Assembly: GCA_017542915.1 (NCBI GenBank)
Contig: JAFXWI010000026.1
Coordinates: 1 to 15,335 of the forward strand
DNA: 15,335 bases
Direction of reading: 5' to 3'
Source of the DNA: Paludibacteraceae bacterium
Lineage (GTDB): Bacteria; Bacteroidota; Bacteroidia; Bacteroidales; Paludibacteraceae
The notes under the pieces were generated by a model. That model was not told where the DNA came from. It saw only the letters and a program-made list of their open reading frames with translations, and did no database searches. Of this stretch, positions 1 to 8,563 are shown one piece after another (within the stretch, counting starts at the first letter, position 1; the number at the start of each line of letters is the position of its first letter). The position numbers were made by a program, and so were the translations under genes.

Positions 1-539
1 ACGCCCATCTTCGTCCAGTTCTTCTTACGCTCGTCTTCGCAGTAGAAGATATCCGCAGAGAAGACATTACCCACGTGGTATTTGTAGCCGCGTTTTTCAG
101 CTGCTTCTACCGCCTTGCGGCACAGATCGAAGTCAGCAATCGGGCAATAACGACCCGGCAGGTTGTACTGTGCATCCCAGTTACTGTCGGTACAACTACC
201 TTGTGCAATCACGAGGTCGCCGAGGTTGACGTACATCTGACGCGCACCGCATGAACCCACACGGATGATGGTATCTACATCGTAGAAATTGAAGAGCTCA
301 TACGTGTAAATACCAATGGACGGGATGCCCATACCATGACCCATGACGGTCACTTTTTTACCTTTGTATGTGCCGGTGAAGGCAAGCATTCCACGTACGT
401 TGTTCACTTGAACCGGATTCTCCAAAAAACGCTCAGCCATCAGTTTAGCGCGGAGCGGGTCACCGGCCATAATCATTGTTTTTGCGATTTCACCATACTG
501 CGCACCAATATGCGGAGTAGGACATTGTTCTTTTGCCAT
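1..539 (-). CDS. deoD: Purine-nucleoside phosphorylase, DeoD type (3' end outside window)
   Basis: Catalyses phosphorolysis of purine (deoxy)nucleosides to free base and (deoxy)ribose-1-phosphate in cytosolic purine salvage. About 179 residues from the N-terminus are present; the end lies beyond base 1. It starts with ATG at 537-539 (MAKEQCPTPHIGAQYGE). Hallmarks of the trimer-of-dimers bacterial family are visible: the phosphate-site segment MAGDPLRAK, NNVRGMLAFTGTYKGK, the MGHGMGIPSIGIYTYEL block, and IIRVGSCGA. These line up closely with E. coli DeoD as I remember it. The gene is last of the mfd-kdsB-deoD run, 67 nt after the kdsB stop. That gap carries a heptamer repeat array and only a weak promoter-like match, so read-through from kdsB is likely. 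The family call is secure; substrate range cannot be judged from this fragment. Confidence 0.95.
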   Translation of the reverse strand, partial: MAKEQCPTPHIGAQYGEIAKTMIMAGDPLRAKLMAERFLENPVQVNNVRGMLAFTGTYKGKKVTVMGHGMGIPSIGIYTYELFNFYDVDTIIRVGSCGARQMYVNLGDLVIAQGSCTDSNWDAQYNLPGRYCPIADFDLCRKAVEAAEKRGYKYHVGNVFSADIFYCEDERKKNWTKMG

Positions 540-575
540 AATTGTTGTGTTTTTTATAAGGTTATTAACTAAAAT

Positions 576-610
576 AAATTTCAAATCTCAAATCTCAAAT
601 GTCAAATTAC
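576..610. repeat. Heptamer tandem array between kdsB and deoD
   Basis: Five consecutive 7-bp units on the plus strand: aaatttc, aaatctc (two copies), aaatgtc and aaattac. The last unit contains the kdsB stop codon (607-609), so the array starts exactly at the end of that gene. On the coding (minus) strand the unit reads GAGATTT, one base away from the CAGATTT unit of the array inside trmN6. It fills about half of the kdsB-deoD spacer and supplies several phased TTTG tetramers. Confidence 0.8.
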
Positions 611-1386
611 CCATTGTATTTATACCATTCAATGGCTTTTTCGAGATCTTCGGGAGTGTCGATTCCGATAGTTGGAGTGTCGGTGATGCCGATACGGATT
701 TTGTATCCGTTCTCAAGCCATCTCATCTGCTCCAAGCTCTCTGCTTTCTCAATAGGCGAGGGGTCAAGCTTCGTGATCTTCGCCAACACATCTGCCCGAT
801 AGGCATATAAACCGATGTGGCGGTAGAACGAACCGCGTTGCAACCATTCGCTCTTATCCACACCTCGGAGGTAAGGGATGACGCTGCGCGAGAAAAGCAA
901 GGCTTCGCCCGTTGCTTGCGACCAAGCCACTTTCGGGGTGTTGGGGTTCTCCAAATCAGCTAAAGTGTCTTGCACCGTATACGGACGAACGAGGGTAGCG
1001 ATCTGCGTCTCGGGACTGTCAAAACAAGCCATCAGCGCCTCTATCTGCTCGGGTTGAATGAAGGGCTCGTCTCCTTGGATATTGATGATGACAGTATCGC
1101 AGTCGTTCTGTTCTCGCCAAGATGGGGTAGTGATACCATTGTATGCCTCTAAACAGCGGTCGGTACCGCAGCGATGGTCAGGACGCGTCATGACCACTTT
1201 GCCGCCGAACGACTCTACAGCATTGTAGATACGCTCGTCGTCGGTAGCTACTACGACGGTGTCCAGTGCTTTGGATGCTTGTTCATACACACGGCGGATG
1301 ACGGTCTTACCGCAAATCTCTGCCAGTGGTTTGCCCGGAAAACGCGTTGATGCGTAACGGGCAGGGATGATTCCTATAAATTTCAT
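607..1386 (-). CDS. kdsB: 3-deoxy-manno-octulosonate cytidylyltransferase (CMP-Kdo synthetase)
   Basis: Activates Kdo with CTP to CMP-Kdo, the donor for Kdo transfer to lipid A in LPS core synthesis; cytosolic. The protein is 259 residues, against about 248 in E. coli. Visible motifs: the nucleotide-binding N-terminus PARYASTRFPGKPLA (residues 8-22), CGTDRCLEAY (73-82), INIQGDEPFI (101-110) with the metal-binding aspartate, FYRHIGLYAYR (187-197), SLEQMRWLENGYKI (217-230) and GIDTPEDL near the end. Residues about 83-96 look somewhat longer than the corresponding E. coli loop. The ATG overlaps the mfd stop in an ATGA arrangement, so it is translationally coupled to mfd. Its stop codon sits in a heptamer array. 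Identification is firm. Confidence 0.97.
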   Translation of the reverse strand: MKFIGIIPARYASTRFPGKPLAEICGKTVIRRVYEQASKALDTVVVATDDERIYNAVESFGGKVVMTRPDHRCGTDRCLEAYNGITTPSWREQNDCDTVIINIQGDEPFIQPEQIEALMACFDSPETQIATLVRPYTVQDTLADLENPNTPKVAWSQATGEALLFSRSVIPYLRGVDKSEWLQRGSFYRHIGLYAYRADVLAKITKLDPSPIEKAESLEQMRWLENGYKIRIGITDTPTIGIDTPEDLEKAIEWYKYNG

Positions 1387-4300
1387 ATTTCGTTATTTTC
1401 TATTTTTGACAGTAAGTTGATCGCTCCAGCGATGGTTTTGACGTTGGTGATGGTGACGTATCGTCTGCCTGTTTTGATCCCTTTCTTATCGGTCTCTTCG
1501 TGCAGGCTGCATCGTTCCGCCCGGCTCACGGCGTATTGGATGATACGTCCAAACACTTCGGATTGCCAGTAAGCATCTTTGTTCTGAACCAGATACATCG
1601 TCATTCGCTCTCCCTTGAGCAGAATCTTCTCGATTCCCAAACGACAGCAGAGCCATCTAAGCCGAACAACGCTCAGCAGTTCCTCTGCCGGTTCCGGAAG
1701 CACACCGAAACGGTCAATGAGCCGTTTTCGGTATTCGAGCAGCTGGTCTTCGCTGTGTAAGTTATCCAATTCGCGGTAGAGCGTGATACGCTCGGAGATG
1801 TTCTCGATATACTCCGGTGGGAAACTAATCGGCAGGTCGGTTTCCAATTGGCTGTCGGAACACCAAGTCATTTTTTCATTTGGATATTTACCATTTACCA
1901 TTTGATCCTCATCGGAACCGAGTCCTTCCTCTTCGCGGAGTTCCTCCACGGCTTCATTCAAGATCCGTTGGTAGGTCTCGTATCCTAAGTCGGCAATGAA
2001 TCCCGATTGCTCCGAACCGAGCATGTTTCCTGCGCCACGGATGTCCAAGTCCTGCATCGCCAAATTGAAACCGGCTCCTAACTCTGCAAACGTACTCAGG
2101 GCTTCCAGACGTCTTCTGGCATCTTCGGTCAGCAGCTCTTTCTCCGGCGCAATGAGGTAGCAATACGCCTTGCGGTTCGATCGTCCGACACGTCCTCGTA
2201 ACTGGTGTAAGTCCGCCAAACCGTACTTATTGGCGCTGAAGATAAGGATAGTGTTCACGTTCGGTATATCCACGCCGGACTCGATGATCGTGGTGGAGAT
2301 GAGGATGTCGTAGTCGTAGTTGATGAACGCTTCGAGCCTCTCTTCCATCTCGCCGGGTGTCATCTGTCCGTGGGCGGTGATAATACGCGCCTCCGGACAC
2401 AGTTTATGAATCCGGTTCTCAATACGCGGTAACATATCGATACGGTTGTTGACGATGAACACCTGTCCGTTACGCTCCAACTCCAAGTCAATCGCCTCTT
2501 TGATGATGTCTTCGTCTTCTACGGTGATGAGCTCCGTCTGTACAGGGTAGCGGTTAGGCGGTGGAGTAGTCATCACACTCAAGTCTCGTGCGCCCAACAA
2601 GGAGAACTGCAAGGTACGCGGGATAGGCGTAGCCGTCAAGGTCAGCACATCGATGTTCGCACGCAGCGTTTTGAGTTTCTCTTTGGCTGCTACTCCGAAT
2701 TTCTGTTCCTCGTCGATGATGAGCAATCCTAAATCGTGCCATTTGACACTCTTTCCGATGAGCTTATGAGTACCGATGAGGATGTCTATCTTACCTGCCT
2801 CCAATTCACTCAGCAGCTCTTTGATCTCTTTGGCGCTCTTCAACCGGCTGAGGTACTCGATGCGTACCGGCAGGTTCTTCATGCGCTCTTTGAACGTGTT
2901 ATAGTGTTGCAAAGCCAGTACGGTCGTCGGCACCAATACCGCCACTTGTTTGCCATCGGTAGCGGCTTTGAAAGCAGCACGCATCGCTACTTCGGTCTTA
3001 CCGAAACCAACATCTCCGCACACCAAACGATCCATCGGCATCGGGCTCTCCATATCGCGCTTAACCTCCGCCGTCGCTTTAGCTTGATCCGGTGTGTCCT
3101 CATATAGGAACGAAGCTTCCAACTCATGCTGCATATATCCGTCCGGCGTGTAAGCAAAGCCTTTCTGCTGCTTACGGGTAGCGTATAGACGTATCAGATC
3201 ACGAGCTATATCTTTGACTTTCTCTTTGGTGCGTTCTTTGAGTCGTTCCCACGCTCCTGAACCGAGTCGTGCGATAGTCGGTTCTGTGCCCTCACGACCT
3301 TTGTATTTGCTGATCCGGTGCAAGTTATGAATCGAGACAAACACATTCGCCCCGTCTCGATAATTGAGTTTTATCATCTCCTGCGGTTTGCCGTTCACCG
3401 GCGTGGTCACCAATCCTCCAAACCGCGCTATACCATGGTCGGCGTGAACCACATAATCGCCTATCTGCAACTGATTGATCTCGCGAAGAGTAATAATCGC
3501 CTTTCCTCGGCGCGCATTCTCGCTCGCCAAGGTCACGCGATGGTAGCGCTCGAAGATCTGATGGTCGGTATAGCAGCAGATCTTCAAACCATGATCCACA
3601 AATCCCTCATGCAAAGTTGCATTGATGCCGATAAAGGCTAATGGCGATGGGTTATTGGCTAAGGGAGTCTCGCTATCATCCGCCTCGAAGATCGCTTTCA
3701 AGCGGTCGAGTTGTTTCTTTTGCTCAGCGAGGATATAGATCTTGTATCCGTCTGCTATATGGCGCCTAATATCCTCCGTCAGCAGATCAAACTGCTTATG
3801 GAACAGCGGTTGAGGTACGATATCGAGAGTGATCTTACTGTGAGTAGGGAAGGTGCTCTTCTCGTTCAGCTCGATGGTCTTGTGCGTTTCTATAGCACCT
3901 ATGCTGTCCATGACGCCGAGACCGTCTAACTTAAACCGAACGATACTCCAATCGTTGCTGACCCATATGAAATCATCCGTCAGGTAGTCGGTTATATAGC
4001 TCTGTGCATCCTCTGCTCGGTCAGTCTTCTGTGCGCCGACAATCTCCGCTTTCTCGACCTTCGTCTTGGACAACTGATCTTCGATATCAAACTCACGGAT
4101 CGAATCGATCTCATCGCCGAAGAAATCAAGACGATAGGGTATATCGTGGCTGTAACTGTATATGTCCACGATACTTCCGCGTATAGCGTATTGCCCGGGT
4201 TGAAAGACAAAATCCACTTGCTCGAAGCCAAGTTCCAATAACTGTTTGCTAAGCGCCGAATGTGCGATCTCTTGTCCGGTACTCAACTGAAAACTGATAG

Positions 4301-4670
4301 CCGACAACTCATTCTTTGCCGGTACCGTTTCCGAAAGGGCTTCGGGATACGTGACCACAATAGGGCTTGCAGAAGGCGAAGTAGCAAGTCGGCTGAGTGC
4401 CGCAAGCACCTCCGTTCGTTGGATCACCATCGCCTCGTCGGTAGTACGGCGTCGTTTGCTGCTCGGGAAGAAGAACACATTCGCCTCGGGGCTTTCGGAT
4501 AGCACTTTTAGATCAGCATATAGGTATTGCGCCGCTTCGGAATTATCCAAGAGGATGAACAAAGGACGCTTTACGTGCGTGAGCACGAGAGCGCGTGCGC
4601 TCGCGTACACACCGGTTAAGAGAAGGTGTGACACCTTCCCTTTTTCCAACTCCCGGCGCACAATGGACAA
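1383..4670 (-). CDS. mfd: Transcription-repair coupling factor Mfd
   Basis: ATP-dependent translocase that removes RNA polymerase stalled at DNA lesions and recruits UvrA. With this start it has 1095 residues, a little short of the family (about 1120-1180). Order: UvrB-like N-terminal module (about 1-300, with FQPGQYAIRGSIVDIYS at 156-172); CarD-like RNA-polymerase interaction domain (about 395-455, QIGDYVVHADHGIARFGG); RecG-like helicase with Walker A GDVGFGKTE (552-560), DEEQ box (653-656), TATPIPRTL and motif VI QLRGRVGR (823-830); C-terminal UvrA-regulating domain (about 950-1080). The listed start is TTG. Family-like sequence (HDLNILFGQHPEL) continues upstream in frame to a TAA at 4719-4721 that is also the stop of the preceding gene, with no ATG, GTG or TTG in that stretch, so the true start is uncertain. 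Heptamer arrays fall in its variable loops. It overlaps kdsB by 4 nt. Confidence 0.97.
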   Translation of the reverse strand: MSIVRRELEKGKVSHLLLTGVYASARALVLTHVKRPLFILLDNSEAAQYLYADLKVLSESPEANVFFFPSSKRRRTTDEAMVIQRTEVLAALSRLATSPSASPIVVTYPEALSETVPAKNELSAISFQLSTGQEIAHSALSKQLLELGFEQVDFVFQPGQYAIRGSIVDIYSYSHDIPYRLDFFGDEIDSIREFDIEDQLSKTKVEKAEIVGAQKTDRAEDAQSYITDYLTDDFIWVSNDWSIVRFKLDGLGVMDSIGAIETHKTIELNEKSTFPTHSKITLDIVPQPLFHKQFDLLTEDIRRHIADGYKIYILAEQKKQLDRLKAIFEADDSETPLANNPSPLAFIGINATLHEGFVDHGLKICCYTDHQIFERYHRVTLASENARRGKAIITLREINQLQIGDYVVHADHGIARFGGLVTTPVNGKPQEMIKLNYRDGANVFVSIHNLHRISKYKGREGTEPTIARLGSGAWERLKERTKEKVKDIARDLIRLYATRKQQKGFAYTPDGYMQHELEASFLYEDTPDQAKATAEVKRDMESPMPMDRLVCGDVGFGKTEVAMRAAFKAATDGKQVAVLVPTTVLALQHYNTFKERMKNLPVRIEYLSRLKSAKEIKELLSELEAGKIDILIGTHKLIGKSVKWHDLGLLIIDEEQKFGVAAKEKLKTLRANIDVLTLTATPIPRTLQFSLLGARDLSVMTTPPPNRYPVQTELITVEDEDIIKEAIDLELERNGQVFIVNNRIDMLPRIENRIHKLCPEARIITAHGQMTPGEMEERLEAFINYDYDILISTTIIESGVDIPNVNTILIFSANKYGLADLHQLRGRVGRSNRKAYCYLIAPEKELLTEDARRRLEALSTFAELGAGFNLAMQDLDIRGAGNMLGSEQSGFIADLGYETYQRILNEAVEELREEEGLGSDEDQMVNGKYPNEKMTWCSDSQLETDLPISFPPEYIENISERITLYRELDNLHSEDQLLEYRKRLIDRFGVLPEPAEELLSVVRLRWLCCRLGIEKILLKGERMTMYLVQNKDAYWQSEVFGRIIQYAVSRAERCSLHEETDKKGIKTGRRYVTITNVKTIAGAINLLSKIENNEI
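1876..1903. repeat. Heptamer array inside mfd (linker before the C-terminal domain)
   Basis: Four 7-bp units on the plus strand: tcatttg, gatattt and accattt (two copies). On the coding strand the unit is AAATGGT. It encodes Mfd residues about 923-932 (QMVNGKYPNE), a poorly conserved linker between the helicase part and the C-terminal domain. Two perfect units are followed by a variant exactly where a third perfect unit would place an in-frame TAA. Confidence 0.65.
3636..3670. repeat. Degenerate heptamer array inside mfd (before the CarD-like domain)
   Basis: Five 7-bp blocks each beginning with gg: ggctaat, ggcgatg, ggttatt, ggctaag, ggagtct. They encode the proline-rich stretch ETPLANNPSPL (residues about 334-344) between KAIFEADD and TLHEGF. 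From memory of other Bacteroidales Mfd proteins this loop is roughly nine residues longer here. The units are diverged, so this array is less certain than the A/T-rich ones. Confidence 0.5.
4284..4311. repeat. Possible degenerate heptamer array inside mfd N-terminal part
   Basis: Four 7-bp blocks (caactga, aaactga, tagccga, caactca) encode ELSAISFQLS (residues about 121-130). The 7-bp period is visible but weak. The surrounding protein does not look longer than in relatives, so chance similarity is possible. Confidence 0.3.
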
Positions 4671-4718
4671 TTCCGGGTGTTGACCGAATAGTATGTTCAG
4701 ATCATGTATCTGCGTTGC

Positions 4719-7700
4719 TTAACGTGTTATCTTAAAGGTGTTACCATTTTCGTTCACGATGATATAAACGCCGCGAGGCAGACTCATCGTATAGACATCC
4801 TCATTGGTGGTAGCTATCTTGCGTCCGAAAATATCATAGATGTTAATCCAATCTCCTGCGGTATACACTTCCTCAATGCCTTCCGGAGAATAGAAAGTGA
4901 CAGAGACGTTATATACGCGACGGTTGATGAAATCGGTCACTACGTATTTCACCGGCAGGATATTACTGGTGGAAAGATCGACTGTCTCTCCGGATGCCGG
5001 CGTGACAGTAGTTTGGGGATCCGCCAAAGTAACTACAGGTTGTGCATTGACGAGGTCTATATCCGGATATTCATTACGATTGATGCTGACTTGAATCGTA
5101 TTATTGCTCTGGTCGATCTTACCGGCAATACCGTTCAGCGAGAAACCGGTGATCTGAACAGTAGGAACGAATACCGTTGGCTCAGGGCTCAGCAGATAGG
5201 AAACGATAGCGTCCAGCGTTTTCTTACCATCTGACGTAAGGTGCTCTGTGCTGTGCTTCGACATCGGGAAACCGATATATTTAGTTCCGCCGCGCATACC
5301 GGCAGGTATCTCATGGATGATCGTCTGCATCTCGCCGTCGGCTTCATAATCTTCGATATTACGCGTCGGCGAAGTAGCCAAACAGAGTGTGCCTTGCTGC
5401 TTGATATTAATCGGCATCAATCCACGGAAGATCACAGTATCAAGCACTTGAATACGATCGCCTTTCTTCTTGTTGAGGGTCTTGAAAATAGGATGATCAG
5501 CGCGTTGTACGGTGATATAACGGCCTCCTTCGCTGATACTTCCGTTGTCGGGTTCACCCCATCCGTTTGGCGTGTCCTCATTGCGCTCGTACGCATAACT
5601 GAACGCGTTCATATTCAGAACCGGCAGACTTGCTCCACCGCGAACTACTGCCAACACTTCCTCGTTATTCGAATCTGCATCTTCAGAGATTAAGATCCAT
5701 TTATATTTCGAGTACTGATCAGCCGGACGCAAACCGTCCTCTTTCGCCTTACGGGAAATCACATTCCAATTCTTGTTCTTTAGATGCGTATAAACGCCGT
5801 CTTTCTCGTCGGCTCCGGTGTTCTTATACAGATAGAGTACGGGGTTCTGACCATAGTCCAGTTTCTTCACATTGATAGAACCTTTGAACGTGGTATCGGC
5901 GCCTATTGCGGTAATCTCGAACTTATATACACCTTCTGCTGCAGTCGGAGTACCACCTATTATATAGGTGTTGTTGGTTGCTCCACTACCTGCTATACCT
6001 GCGGGCTGACCGTTCTGCCAAGTCAACTTAACGACACTCTCGTCCAATGCATAGTAGCGGAATTTGATTTGATCCATCTCCTCATTCTGGTACACATCGA
6101 CAGTTAACTCCGTCATCGCCTGAATATCCGTTGCTATGCGGAATGAACCGGTAGCGCGGCTTGTCTCAACACCGTTGTAATAAGCCACAACGGCGTAGTT
6201 ATACGTACCTATCGGACAATTAGCCACACCGCTTAACAGCAATGTATCCGTGAGATCTCCTCCGACCTCCTGCAAACTAATACCCCTTGCCTCATCACCG
6301 ATCCACTCCAGACGGGTCTCGGCACCCGGGATATTATTATATTTCGTTACGTAGGTAATCGGCTGAATAGCTTGTGTTTGCAATACACGCTGTGTCGAGT
6401 CGTTACCTTTCAACCATTTCGTTCTCGGCTCTTGTGCTACGCGCAGAGAGAACGAACACAACTTACTGTCGCTCCCACCGATAGCTGTCAATTTAATCAC
6501 ATGCTCGCCTGTGGAGATGTCAAAACGGTTGATCGCATAGTCCTGCGGAGTACGTGTTTGTTTGACGCCGTCAATATACAACTCAAACATCTTGCCCTTA
6601 TCGGGGTTCTGGTTGTTATCCTTGCCGTAGAACGAGAACTGGTCGTAGCCCTGAATATGCATCTCCATCACATGACTGCTGCTGTTGAACTTCGCGCTAC
6701 GGATAGAGCTTTGGAACTCGTCTCTGGTACCTGCATTCGAGTCACCGCCGGTTCCGTTACAATTGATAGTGAGCCATCCGTCTTTGGTCTTTGCCTTGTT
6801 GGAAGTACTGGTGTCATCGCATATATTACCTGCTTTATCGACATTGGAGGTAGCTATCGTCAGGTTACTGCTGTTATCACGGTTGATGTAGAATACCTCA
6901 TATTCGCGGCTGCCGAAGACGCTCAACGTGCCGCCGTATCCTCCGGCGATTTCTTTGGCTTCATAGATCTCCGGTACGTGTGTGGTTAGAGTCGTATATG
7001 GCACCGGAGGACCGGCCGTAACGGTTACCGAACAGGTAGCTGTTTTGTTGCCATCCGTTGTGGTGACGGTAATTGTTGCCGTTCCTGCAGCAATAGCTGT
7101 TACATGACCATTATTTACGGTAGCTACTGAAGTATTGCTACTTGACCATGAAACGCTTTTATCTGTTGCATTTGCAGGCAAGATGGTATACGTGAGATCT
7201 GTGCTGCCTCCGATTTGGAGATTAGCAGATGTCGGATTGATGCTCACACTGGTTACTGCTACAGCTTGTACTGTGACATTGCATGAGGCTGTGATAGAAG
7301 CATCTGTTGTTGATGTGGCAGTGATAGTAGCCGTACCAACGGCAACACCCGTTACTTTTCCGGAGTTATCTACAGTTGCAACACTTGTGTTGCTACTGGT
7401 CCAAGTTACTGCTTTTCCTGTGTTGGCATCTGCAGGGGTGTAAATGATAGTTAATGTTTCCGAATCCCCGATAGCAATGGTTGTTGTTGAGTTGAGTGCG
7501 ATAGCAGTTACGGGAATCGGAGCAGTAGGAGCATTTACTGTCACAGAGCAAGTTCCCGATTTGGTGTTGTCTAAATTTGAGGTTGCCGTAATGGTTGCAG
7601 TACCTTGTGCTACAGCAGTTACCAAACCGCTTTCGCTGACGGTTGCTACATTGGCGTTGCTGGTTGTCCATGTAACGGTCTTGTCTGCAGAAGCAGGGGT

Positions 7701-8297
7701 GGCATCCACAGTAGCAGTTAACTGCTGCGTGTTATTCGGGTCCAAAGTAACCGATGCCGGAGAAACAGTAACGCTGTTAACGGTCGGAGTAACAGGAGTA
7801 CCACCACCTCCATCTAAGTTTAATACAACGGATGCAACAACAGTCGATGTGCCTGCTAGACGAACTACACGGAAACCGTTCGCGTTTGCCGGAATAGTGG
7901 CGTTAACCGTAATTTCATGTACTGTTTTGTTTCCATCATTAGGCTGCGAAACTGTTTGGCTCCATGTAGCTCCTTTGTCAGTACTGAACTGAAATCCCCA
8001 ATCGTAACCGCTTGTATTGGTGGTGTTGATATAACCGTTGATTTTAGCGGAACTATACGTATCGTTATTAAGAATGATTTCAAAATAGTTGTTTGTACTA
8101 CCCAATTTTCCCTGAGGAGCATTTCCTTTAGACGTATTTGAGGAAACTTTCGCAGAAACAGGACTTGTAACGTCAAAACTTAATTTTTGTCCGTCAAAAA
8201 TGTCACTCATTGTAAATGTGACTTCTGCCGCCCATGAAATACTTGCCACTAAGCATGCAGCTGCAATAATAAAACTCTTTTCAACTACGTTTTTCAT
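4719..8297 (-). CDS. T9SS-exported multidomain protein with three BIG2 domains
   Basis: Secreted or surface protein of 1192 residues, function unknown. A signal peptide (residues 1-23, cleavage near SWAA) is followed by a beta-rich N-terminal domain (24-162), a GGGG linker, three bacterial Ig-like group 2 domains (about 172-254, 262-343, 347-427; typical SNTSVATVDNSGKVTGVAVG), a beta-rich region (433-625), two Ig-like segments (about 635-810), an alpha/beta domain resembling ThuA/class I amidotransferase-like folds (about 815-1040, with HPIF and a terminal TLDAIVSYLL helix), a DUF5018-like beta domain (1045-1135) and a type A T9SS sorting domain (1140-1192; INIYDIFGRKIAT, LPRGVYIIV, TFKITR end). 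BIG2 domains usually act in adhesion or as spacers. It has a -7 type promoter upstream and lies directly before mfd with no visible terminator, so mfd may be cotranscribed. Export route is well supported; the role is not. Confidence 0.93.
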   Translation of the reverse strand: MKNVVEKSFIIAAACLVASISWAAEVTFTMSDIFDGQKLSFDVTSPVSAKVSSNTSKGNAPQGKLGSTNNYFEIILNNDTYSSAKINGYINTTNTSGYDWGFQFSTDKGATWSQTVSQPNDGNKTVHEITVNATIPANANGFRVVRLAGTSTVVASVVLNLDGGGGTPVTPTVNSVTVSPASVTLDPNNTQQLTATVDATPASADKTVTWTTSNANVATVSESGLVTAVAQGTATITATSNLDNTKSGTCSVTVNAPTAPIPVTAIALNSTTTIAIGDSETLTIIYTPADANTGKAVTWTSSNTSVATVDNSGKVTGVAVGTATITATSTTDASITASCNVTVQAVAVTSVSINPTSANLQIGGSTDLTYTILPANATDKSVSWSSSNTSVATVNNGHVTAIAAGTATITVTTTDGNKTATCSVTVTAGPPVPYTTLTTHVPEIYEAKEIAGGYGGTLSVFGSREYEVFYINRDNSSNLTIATSNVDKAGNICDDTSTSNKAKTKDGWLTINCNGTGGDSNAGTRDEFQSSIRSAKFNSSSHVMEMHIQGYDQFSFYGKDNNQNPDKGKMFELYIDGVKQTRTPQDYAINRFDISTGEHVIKLTAIGGSDSKLCSFSLRVAQEPRTKWLKGNDSTQRVLQTQAIQPITYVTKYNNIPGAETRLEWIGDEARGISLQEVGGDLTDTLLLSGVANCPIGTYNYAVVAYYNGVETSRATGSFRIATDIQAMTELTVDVYQNEEMDQIKFRYYALDESVVKLTWQNGQPAGIAGSGATNNTYIIGGTPTAAEGVYKFEITAIGADTTFKGSINVKKLDYGQNPVLYLYKNTGADEKDGVYTHLKNKNWNVISRKAKEDGLRPADQYSKYKWILISEDADSNNEEVLAVVRGGASLPVLNMNAFSYAYERNEDTPNGWGEPDNGSISEGGRYITVQRADHPIFKTLNKKKGDRIQVLDTVIFRGLMPINIKQQGTLCLATSPTRNIEDYEADGEMQTIIHEIPAGMRGGTKYIGFPMSKHSTEHLTSDGKKTLDAIVSYLLSPEPTVFVPTVQITGFSLNGIAGKIDQSNNTIQVSINRNEYPDIDLVNAQPVVTLADPQTTVTPASGETVDLSTSNILPVKYVVTDFINRRVYNVSVTFYSPEGIEEVYTAGDWINIYDIFGRKIATTNEDVYTMSLPRGVYIIVNENGNTFKITR
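7017..7784 (-). repeat. Three tandem diverged repeats encoding BIG2 domains
   Basis: Three units of about 245-270 bp in tandem encode the BIG2 domains of the T9SS protein (approximately 7536-7784, 7269-7514 and 7017-7259). Matching core segments code for TVTWTTSNANVATV, AVTWTSSNTSVATV and SVSWSSSNTSVATV, each followed by a G-x-V-T-A/G-x-A-x-GTATIT strand. Similarity is clearer in protein than in DNA, so these are old duplications rather than recent copies. Confidence 0.75.
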
Positions 8298-8362
8298 ATT
8301 GATTTTTTTGTTAAATTTCGTTTTTCTTTACACCCCGTATTAGGGGATATTAAATCACGCTG

Positions 8363-8386
8363 CAAAATTACTGCTTTTTTCGCAAA
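8363..8386 (-). promoter_or_regulatory. Probable promoter of the T9SS protein gene
   Basis: On the minus strand TAATTTTGC (8362-8370) fits the Bacteroidota -7 consensus TAnnTTTG followed by a pyrimidine. The nearest TTTG upstream (8383-8386, within GTTTGCG) is only 12 nt away instead of about 19-21, so the -33 element is doubtful. Predicted transcription would begin near 8357, giving a leader of about 60 nt. Confidence 0.5.
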
Positions 8387-8526
8387 CACGTGTGCATATA
8401 TTATAAAAAAATGTGTAAAAATTGACACTTTCTATGTTTTCGTTACTTTTTACACATATTTTCCCCCCTTCTTAAAAGCCTCTTTTGAACTTTTTCTCGT
8501 GTATGCGCGCATTTTTTTCTTAATTT

Positions 8527-8559
8527 ATTTGCGTATATGAGAAATTTTTTGTACCTTTG
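8527..8559 (+). promoter_or_regulatory. Promoter of the DUF3078 gene (extended type)
   Basis: ATTTGCGTAT (8527-8536), 15 nt spacer, TACCTTTG (8552-8559). Counted from TTTG the spacing to the -7 box is 20 nt, ideal for the Bacteroidota primary sigma factor. The start of transcription should fall near 8564-8566, about 75 nt before the ATG. The same two blocks with the same 15-nt spacer recur at 13663-13695 and 13731-13763. Confidence 0.85.
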
Positions 8560-8563
8560 TGCC

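Noticed and set aside
569..599. Promoter for deoD within the kdsB-deoD gap (minus strand TTTG-N19-TATTTTAG)
   Set aside because: The -7 box has one mismatch to TAnnTTTG and the TTTG comes from a repeat that offers several by chance; too weak to list.
6372..6989. 205-codon plus-strand frame inside the T9SS protein gene
   Set aside because: Antisense to a gene with clear domains and an unbroken frame; no promoter or recognisable protein content.
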